Origin: SYFY01 sp043719475
GTDB lineage: Bacteria > Pseudomonadota > Gammaproteobacteria > Pseudomonadales > Azotimanducaceae
Length of the DNA stretch: 10,530 nucleotides
Reading direction: 5' to 3'
NCBI GenBank assembly: GCA_043719475.1
Contig: JAYSTS010000346.1
Span: 1 to 10,530 of the forward strand
Part shown: one piece after another, positions 6,779 through 10,530 of the stretch
Layout: each line of letters begins with the position of its first letter
Numbering within the stretch: position 1 is the stretch's first letter
Translations under genes and position numbers: made by a program
Notes under the pieces: generated by a model
The model's input: only the letters and a program-made list of their open reading frames with translations
The model's database searches: none
What the model was told of the DNA's origin: nothing

Positions 6779-6918
6779 GATGAACGTCCTGAGACGGGAA
6801 AGGCGCCAAGACTAAAGGAAAGCAGTGATGCCTCAAACATGGAACACCGGGATACGTTCTGCTTGCGCTCCGGAGAAGTGGATCCAGACGCTATTGGTCG
6901 CGCGGGAGCAATTACAGC
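6627..6918. other. Intergenic region upstream of sbcB
   Basis: This stretch of 292 bases separates the peptidase gene from sbcB. It holds the strong palindrome at 6718-6736 and the doubtful minus-strand ORF described separately. I found no convincing -35/-10 pair for sbcB. The only useful start signal is GGGAG at 6904-6908, ten bases before the sbcB ATG. No RNA gene or hairpin followed by a U-tract was seen. Confidence 0.6.
6718..6736. repeat. 19-bp palindrome GCATTGTCG-C-CGACAATGC
   Basis: Nine-base arms, GCATTGTCG and CGACAATGC, flank a single central C with no mismatch. An alternative pairing with one bulged C at 6736 links GCTG (6715-6718) with CAGC (6737-6740) and extends the symmetry to 6715-6740. 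With a one-base centre it is better suited to binding a dimeric protein than to an RNA terminator, and no U-tract follows. It lies about 180 bases upstream of the sbcB start and 92 bases after the peptidase stop. I do not recognise the binding protein. Confidence 0.5.
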
Positions 6919-8322
6919 ATGGCTGATTCGTTTTATTGGTACGACCTGGAGACTTCGGGTACCGCAGCCCGCTGGGATCGCATCATACAGTTCGCCGGTT
7001 TGCGGACCGACGCGGAGCTGAACCCTGTCGGCGATGAATTCGTCACCGATGTCGTGTTGCCCGACGATGTGCTCCCAGATCCCCGTGCGACGCTGATTAC
7101 GGGTATCACCCCGCAACGAACGAGATCCGGAATTACCGAGTGGCGAGCCTTCGAGCGCATTCATGCTGCGCTCTCCGTGCCCCATACCTGTGCCGTTGGC
7201 TACAACAGCCTGCGGTTCGATGATGAATTTGTGCGATTCGGGCTGTTCCGGCATCTTCGTGATCCTTATGCCCGTGAACATCGGAATGGAAATTCCAGAT
7301 GGGACCTGGTCGATCTGGTGCGCGCCACAGGTGCGCTGAGGCCAGAAGGCATGGAGTGGCCGAAGGACGAGGAGGGTTGGCCTGTCTACCGTCTGGCGGA
7401 GCTCACTCGTGCCAATGGCCTTGAACACGAATCAGCTCACGATGCGCTTTCGGATGTTCGGGCGACGCTCGCGCTGGCGAAGCTCATCCGTACCGCGCAA
7501 CCACGTCTGTTTGAGTACTACCTTGGCAGCCGCGACAAGCGGAATGTGCGCAAGCTTCTTGAACCTTATGCCCAGCGTGTGTGCGTTCATGTTTCTGGCA
7601 TGTATCCCAAGGAGCGCTATCGAGTGGCTCCAGTCCTGTCGATCTGTCGTCATCCCATCAACGCAAACTCTGTGATCGTTGCGGATCTGGCTACCGACAT
7701 CGAAATGTTGATCCACGGCGATGAGGCTGACTTGCGCAAGGCAATGTTCACAGCAGGCGCGGAAAACAGACCACCACTCAAGGAAATCCGCACCAATCGT
7801 TGTCCGTTTGTGGCCGATCTGAGTGTGCTTACCCCCGCCAATATCGAGCGCGCGAAAATCGACTTGGGCCTGGTGAACAGTCGTAAACGCCGTCTTGCTC
7901 AACCGGCTGTGCTGCAAAAAATTGCCCGGCTGTTTCAGGATCCGAAGACGACCAAGGCCGAAGACGTTGAGGCATCCCTGTACGACAAATTCCTGCTCGA
8001 TGAGGACCGCTCCCGCTGTGATGCCTTTATCAGCGGCGTTGCAGCGGGTGATTGGCCGCTGCTGGACTTTCGTGACAAGCGGCTGAACAAGCTGGTCAGT
8101 CGCCTTAAGGCGCGCAGTTTTCCGCATCTGCTCCAACCGGACGAGGCTGGTGAATGGTCTGATTTTGTGCGTGAAAAGCTGACCGCTGACAAGGCGTCGT
8201 GGCGCACGGTTGCAGCGTTTGAAGCAGAACTTTCGACCATCAGGAACGAAGGTGTGGCACCTGAATTGGTGGCACAACTGGATGATCACCTTCGCGGGCT
8301 GCGCGAACGCTACCGCTTATAG
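6919..8322 (+). CDS. sbcB: Exodeoxyribonuclease I (SbcB)
   Basis: The 467-residue product digests single-stranded DNA from the 3' end, serving recombination, mismatch repair and clean-up of single-stranded DNA. It carries a DEDDh exonuclease domain in its first ~190 residues: D9 and E11 in YDLET, D101/D102 in LRFDDE, and H174 with D179 in AHDALSDV. Long stretches match Escherichia coli ExoI (475 residues), including LITGITPQ, NSRWDLVD, ALRPEGMEWP, AHDA and QPRLFEY. The remaining ~270 residues form the usual C-terminal SH3-like and helical parts with LYDKFL and the DKR segment, so the protein appears complete. The ATG at 6919 is supported by the conserved FYWYDLET start and GGGAG ten bases upstream. 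The stop TAG (8320-8322) overlaps the end of the convergent receiver gene, leaving no room for a terminator between them. Confidence 0.97.
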   Translation: MADSFYWYDLETSGTAARWDRIIQFAGLRTDAELNPVGDEFVTDVVLPDDVLPDPRATLITGITPQRTRSGITEWRAFERIHAALSVPHTCAVGYNSLRFDDEFVRFGLFRHLRDPYAREHRNGNSRWDLVDLVRATGALRPEGMEWPKDEEGWPVYRLAELTRANGLEHESAHDALSDVRATLALAKLIRTAQPRLFEYYLGSRDKRNVRKLLEPYAQRVCVHVSGMYPKERYRVAPVLSICRHPINANSVIVADLATDIEMLIHGDEADLRKAMFTAGAENRPPLKEIRTNRCPFVADLSVLTPANIERAKIDLGLVNSRKRRLAQPAVLQKIARLFQDPKTTKAEDVEASLYDKFLLDEDRSRCDAFISGVAAGDWPLLDFRDKRLNKLVSRLKARSFPHLLQPDEAGEWSDFVREKLTADKASWRTVAAFEAELSTIRNEGVAPELVAQLDDHLRGLRERYRL

Positions 8323-9315
8323 GTGTTGGTCCATTCTGGCCAGATAGGCGTTGTAGCTGCATAACGAAGGGTCGAAGTCGATGTCCGCTGGCGGGTTCTG
8401 CACAATGCCGATGGACCATTCTTCAGCACCCTTCACCGTTTCTGCGGCAACCAGGTTATCAACCCACGGAAAGTCGCCGTGGCGATAATCTGCCGGCGAA
8501 TCGACGTAACTCATTAGGTACTCGCGGCTCTCCAACGCCTGGATGATGTGCGCAGGTGCTGCCAGCCGACGCGCATCCAGCAACGCCCACTCACGATGGC
8601 GGGTGCCGCAAACCAGCATCTGCACCGCGCTGCCGTCGGCACGCAGCATGAGAAAGCCCGGCGGATCGTCGACCAGGTAATATTCGATGATTTGTTGTTT
8701 GTGCAGCACTCTACGCATGACACGAGCGACGTCATCGTTCAGCAGAAACGCGGGTGGATCCAGGGTCAGTGTATTGACCAACCGGGCAGTGTGTTGTGCA
8801 AAGTAGTCATGCAGAAGCTCCTCGGTAAAAGCGAGGATGTCGCTGATGGAGTGACTTGTGTTCTTCGGAATGAAGCGGTTGATGAGTTTTGCGTTGAAGG
8901 CCTGCACAGCAACCTTTTCATCAGCAACCCCGGTCAGCATTGCCTTCTGGATGTAAGGGTCCGAGAGTTCGGAACAGAACTCCAGACCGTTCAGCAGCGG
9001 CATCGAATAGTCGATCATCACGACCGAGTTGCGTGCAAATCGATCCAGATGATTGATCTCCTGTTCGATCATCGACATGTCCAGAGTCATAGAACGTACG
9101 CCGTTGTCGTCTTTCCGATGTATGAAGCAGCGATCAACCAACGGTGGCAGGGGTGGCGGCAAGTTGAGAAACGCAAGCGCGGCTTCTGGCTCGGCGAACA
9201 GGCGATACGCCCAGGTCGCAGGTAACTCCAGGTCCAGACTACGCAGAAAGCCTTCGTTGTCGTCGACAAAGACCACGGTCGTGGGATGAAAATAGGGTGC
9301 GAGTGCAAACGGCAT
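8317..9315 (-). CDS. Receiver-domain protein with unrecognised C-terminal domain
   Basis: The 332-residue product begins with a receiver (REC) domain that keeps all phosphorylation residues: acidic pair D18-D19 (VVFVDDNE), phosphoacceptor D102 (MIDYSMP), T128 (AMLTG) and K151 (FIPKN). D102 lies about 83 residues after the acidic pair, roughly 40 more than usual. The extra part is a Pro-rich stretch (about 50-60) and a polar helical stretch up to about residue 95. Residues 155-332 match no output domain I know: no helix-turn-helix, GGDEF, EAL or kinase motif is visible, and no membrane segment. It starts two bases after the stop of the AmrZ-like gene, so both are one transcript. Its stop TAA (8319-8317) overlaps sbcB. 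Likely a response regulator acting by protein contact; its kinase is not in the window. Confidence 0.85.
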   Translation of the reverse strand: MPFALAPYFHPTTVVFVDDNEGFLRSLDLELPATWAYRLFAEPEAALAFLNLPPPLPPLVDRCFIHRKDDNGVRSMTLDMSMIEQEINHLDRFARNSVVMIDYSMPLLNGLEFCSELSDPYIQKAMLTGVADEKVAVQAFNAKLINRFIPKNTSHSISDILAFTEELLHDYFAQHTARLVNTLTLDPPAFLLNDDVARVMRRVLHKQQIIEYYLVDDPPGFLMLRADGSAVQMLVCGTRHREWALLDARRLAAPAHIIQALESREYLMSYVDSPADYRHGDFPWVDNLVAAETVKGAEEWSIGIVQNPPADIDFDPSLCSYNAYLARMDQHL

Positions 9316-9317
9316 GA

Positions 9318-9692
9318 TTACTTCAGCAGATCGTTCAGGGCTTGTCGTTTGGCTGCGGTGAGGCGTCTGAAAGACCGCACCAGAGCGTGTTCTTCCTCGG
9401 TGAGCGATCGTCGGAACAGGGCATCCAGAGGACCTTGAAGTGGGGGTTCTATCATGACCATGGTTGCCTCCGAAGGCAGCCCGGTGAAGGTCTGCTCCAG
9501 TCGAGCGATGATTTCGGAGTTCATGCTACGCCGATAGTTGTTGGCGGCCTCTGCGATCCGGTCCCGCATCTCTGGCGGTAGTCGCACGACGAACTTGTAG
9601 ACTTTCAGCTTGTCAGTGTCGTCGTCGATGTCTGTAAGACCGGTCAGCGTGAGCGCCCGAAAGTCCGGCGGATCGTTGTTCCCTTTGCTCAT
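9318..9692 (-). CDS. amrZ: AmrZ-like ribbon-helix-helix (Arc family) transcription regulator
   Basis: The product (124 residues) has an acidic N-terminal arm of about 30 residues and then an Arc-type ribbon-helix-helix domain. The beta strand KFVVRLP is followed by a first helix and by RSMNSEIIARLEQ in the second. This block is nearly the same as in Pseudomonas AmrZ (AlgZ), where the strand residues Lys, Val and Arg contact DNA. The C-terminal segment FRRLTAAKRQALNDLL also resembles the AmrZ tetramerisation region (FRQLTHRQQNAL). AmrZ controls alginate, flagella, twitching and cyclic-di-GMP genes and represses itself. Two ATGs lie in tandem; the one at 9692 is six bases after the ribosome binding site GGGAGG, while the one at 9695 is only three bases away, so 9692 is preferred. 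The receiver gene follows by two bases. The family is secure; true orthology with amrZ is likely but unproven. Confidence 0.88.
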   Translation of the reverse strand: MSKGNNDPPDFRALTLTGLTDIDDDTDKLKVYKFVVRLPPEMRDRIAEAANNYRRSMNSEIIARLEQTFTGLPSEATMVMIEPPLQGPLDALFRRSLTEEEHALVRSFRRLTAAKRQALNDLLK

Positions 9693-9706
9693 CATTGCCC
9701 TCCCGT

Positions 9707-9739
9707 CACCATTTAGGCATGGTGGCGGCCTTACGACAA
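9707..9739 (-). promoter_or_regulatory. Candidate promoter and operator of the amrZ-like operon
   Basis: On the minus strand TTGTCG (9739-9734) and CTAAAT (9716-9711) are 17 bases apart, with an extended -10 TG one base upstream of the hexamer. The perfect inverted repeat CACCAT-N6-ATGGTG (9707-9724) covers the -10 hexamer, so a dimer or tetramer bound there would block RNA polymerase. The -10 matches only three of six positions. A perfect TTGACA also occurs at 9750-9745 but has no -10 at the right distance. Confidence 0.4.
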
Positions 9740-9741
9740 GT

Positions 9742-9761
9742 TGATGTCAAGGTGATATCAC
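9742..9761. promoter_or_regulatory. Two TGATRTCA motifs overlapping the NUDIX gene start signals
   Basis: TGATGTCA (9742-9749) and TGATATCA (9753-9760) differ at one base and start 11 bases apart, about one helical turn. The second is the core of the perfect palindrome GTGATATCAC (9752-9761), which directly abuts the GTG start codon at 9762 and overlaps the ribosome binding site AAGGTGA (9749-9755). The arrangement suits a regulator bound on one DNA face, or a small mRNA hairpin near the start. Confidence 0.35.
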
Positions 9762-10517
9762 GTGCAACCCATTGAACGCGACAACATTCGACTGGCCGCA
9801 ACTGTCCTGCTGCTGCGTGACGGCGTGCCCGGGCTTGAGGTGTTCATGGTGAAACGGCCTGCAGGAATGGTATTTCCAGATCTGCATGTGTTTCCCGGTG
9901 GAAAGGTTGATGACGCCGATCACCTCGAATCAATCTGCGCGGGACTTGATGATCGACGCGCCAGCACTCAACTCGGGCTCTCTGCCGGAGGGCTGCGTTA
10001 TTGGGTAGCAGCCATTCGTGAGTGTTTCGAGGAGTGTGGAGTGCTGCTGGCCACGCGCGATGGACGGCTGCTGGACCTCGTTTCGTCAGACGAGCGTGAA
10101 CATTTTTCTGCTTATCGTCTGGCCGTGGCTGCCGGGCAGATGTCGATGGCCGAGTTGTGCGAGCGAGAAAATCTGTTACTGGCGTGCGACCGGGTCCACT
10201 ACTTCTCTCACTGGCTGACGCCGGACTCCGTACCGAAGCGCTTTGATACTCGGTTTTTCGCAACCACCATGCCGCATGGACAGCAGGCGTTTGCCGACAC
10301 CGACGAAACCGCTGACTCCGATTGGGTGACACCGGCAGAAGCACTGCGCAGACGTGATCGAAACGAATGGCAGATGATCCATCCAACCTTCATGACCTTG
10401 ATGAGTATCGCGCCGTTTCCCACGGTTGAAGACACGCTGGCAGCGGTCATTGCAGAATTGCATCTGCCTGAGTTCACGGCAGAGATCAATCGTCAGGGGA
10501 TGCAGCGGCTTCGGTGA
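9762..10517 (+). CDS. NUDIX hydrolase, NUDT19/NUDT7-like (possible CoA diphosphatase)
   Basis: The 251-residue product has a NUDIX fold with the motif split by an insertion: FPGGKVDDAD at 44-53, then RECFEECGVLL at 86-96 carrying the metal-binding Glu residues. In the ordinary box the first Gly and the Arg are 14 residues apart; here they are about 40 apart. This, with the opening pattern (AATVLLLRDG, VFMVKRPAGMVFP, then HVFPGG), is typical of the NUDT19 group, whose animal members cleave CoA and acyl-CoA. The middle segment HWLTPDSVPKRFDTRFF is also characteristic of this group. Substrate is inferred. The start is GTG at 9762, six bases after AAGGTGA; the gene diverges from the amrZ-like operon across about 70 bases. 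It ends in TGA, leaving 13 bases to the window edge. No membrane segment or signal peptide is seen, so it is cytoplasmic. Confidence 0.9.
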   Translation: MQPIERDNIRLAATVLLLRDGVPGLEVFMVKRPAGMVFPDLHVFPGGKVDDADHLESICAGLDDRRASTQLGLSAGGLRYWVAAIRECFEECGVLLATRDGRLLDLVSSDEREHFSAYRLAVAAGQMSMAELCERENLLLACDRVHYFSHWLTPDSVPKRFDTRFFATTMPHGQQAFADTDETADSDWVTPAEALRRRDRNEWQMIHPTFMTLMSIAPFPTVEDTLAAVIAELHLPEFTAEINRQGMQRLR

Positions 10518-10530
10518 GCAATCATTTGCC

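Noticed and set aside
6775..7428. 217-codon minus-strand frame covering the sbcB start
   Set aside because: It overlaps the catalytic start of sbcB and has no recognisable motif.
7432..8289. 285-codon minus-strand frame opposite sbcB
   Set aside because: sbcB on the plus strand matches ExoI along its whole length; the antisense frame shows no domain.
8548..9225. 225-codon plus-strand frame opposite the receiver gene
   Set aside because: The receiver domain with its conserved Asp, Thr and Lys is on the minus strand; the plus frame has atypical composition.
9745..9750. Perfect TTGACA on the minus strand as the -35 of the amrZ-like operon
   Set aside because: No -10-like hexamer lies 16-18 bases downstream (the sequence there is GC-rich); the TTGTCG/CTAAAT pair with an extended TG fits better.
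9844..10386. 180-codon minus-strand frame opposite the NUDIX gene
   Set aside because: The NUDIX motif is on the plus strand; the antisense product is Arg/Pro/Ser-rich without domains.
1..10530. Mobile element, phage, CRISPR or defence island
   Set aside because: No transposase, integrase, terminal repeats, spacer array or toxin-antitoxin pair was seen. The ribbon-helix-helix gene could recall an antitoxin, but its AmrZ-type sequence and receiver partner do not fit a toxin-antitoxin pair.

Overview
The window reads as ordinary chromosomal DNA of a gammaproteobacterium. Evidence: a YihG-type acyltransferase, GspA/GspB type II secretion accessory proteins, a standard-length exonuclease I, and an Arc-type ribbon-helix-helix protein whose core closely resembles AmrZ of Pseudomonas. 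There are no rRNA or tRNA genes, no CRISPR array, and no transposase or phage gene. All assignments come from reading the translations and motifs; no database search was run.

Layout, left to right. Positions 1-216 hold the end of a coiled-coil protein whose upstream limit lies at or beyond the window edge. Positions 366-2249 (+) encode a GAF plus HD-GYP protein, a probable cyclic-di-GMP phosphodiesterase, with an unusually long insertion inside the HD-GYP domain and a CRP-like palindrome just upstream. It converges on a tight leftward operon, yihG-gspA-gspB (5498 down to 2289), whose start/stop junctions are TGATG and TAACATG. A lipoprotein metallopeptidase (5547-6626, +) diverges from that operon. 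The operon's best promoter candidate overlaps the peptidase start. The 292 bases between the peptidase and sbcB hold a 19-bp palindrome and a doubtful 51-residue minus-strand ORF. sbcB (6919-8322, +) overlaps, tail to tail, the end of a second leftward operon: an AmrZ-like regulator (9318-9692) followed two bases later by a receiver-domain protein with an unrecognised output region (8317-9315). A NUDIX hydrolase (9762-10517, +) diverges from that operon across a short control region with several palindromes.

How the genes may work together: GspA and GspB form the envelope ATPase complex that helps the type II secretin pass the peptidoglycan, and YihG modifies membrane phospholipids, so that operon has an envelope theme. 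The HD-GYP protein, the AmrZ-like regulator and the receiver protein are all signalling genes. AmrZ in Pseudomonas is tied to cyclic-di-GMP, motility and exopolysaccharide, so a shared theme of surface lifestyle is plausible but inferred. The best candidate for something undescribed is the two-gene amrZ-like/receiver module, with a palindrome placed over its likely -10 element. Next is the 19-bp palindrome upstream of sbcB. The rest is well-known housekeeping or accessory gene content.
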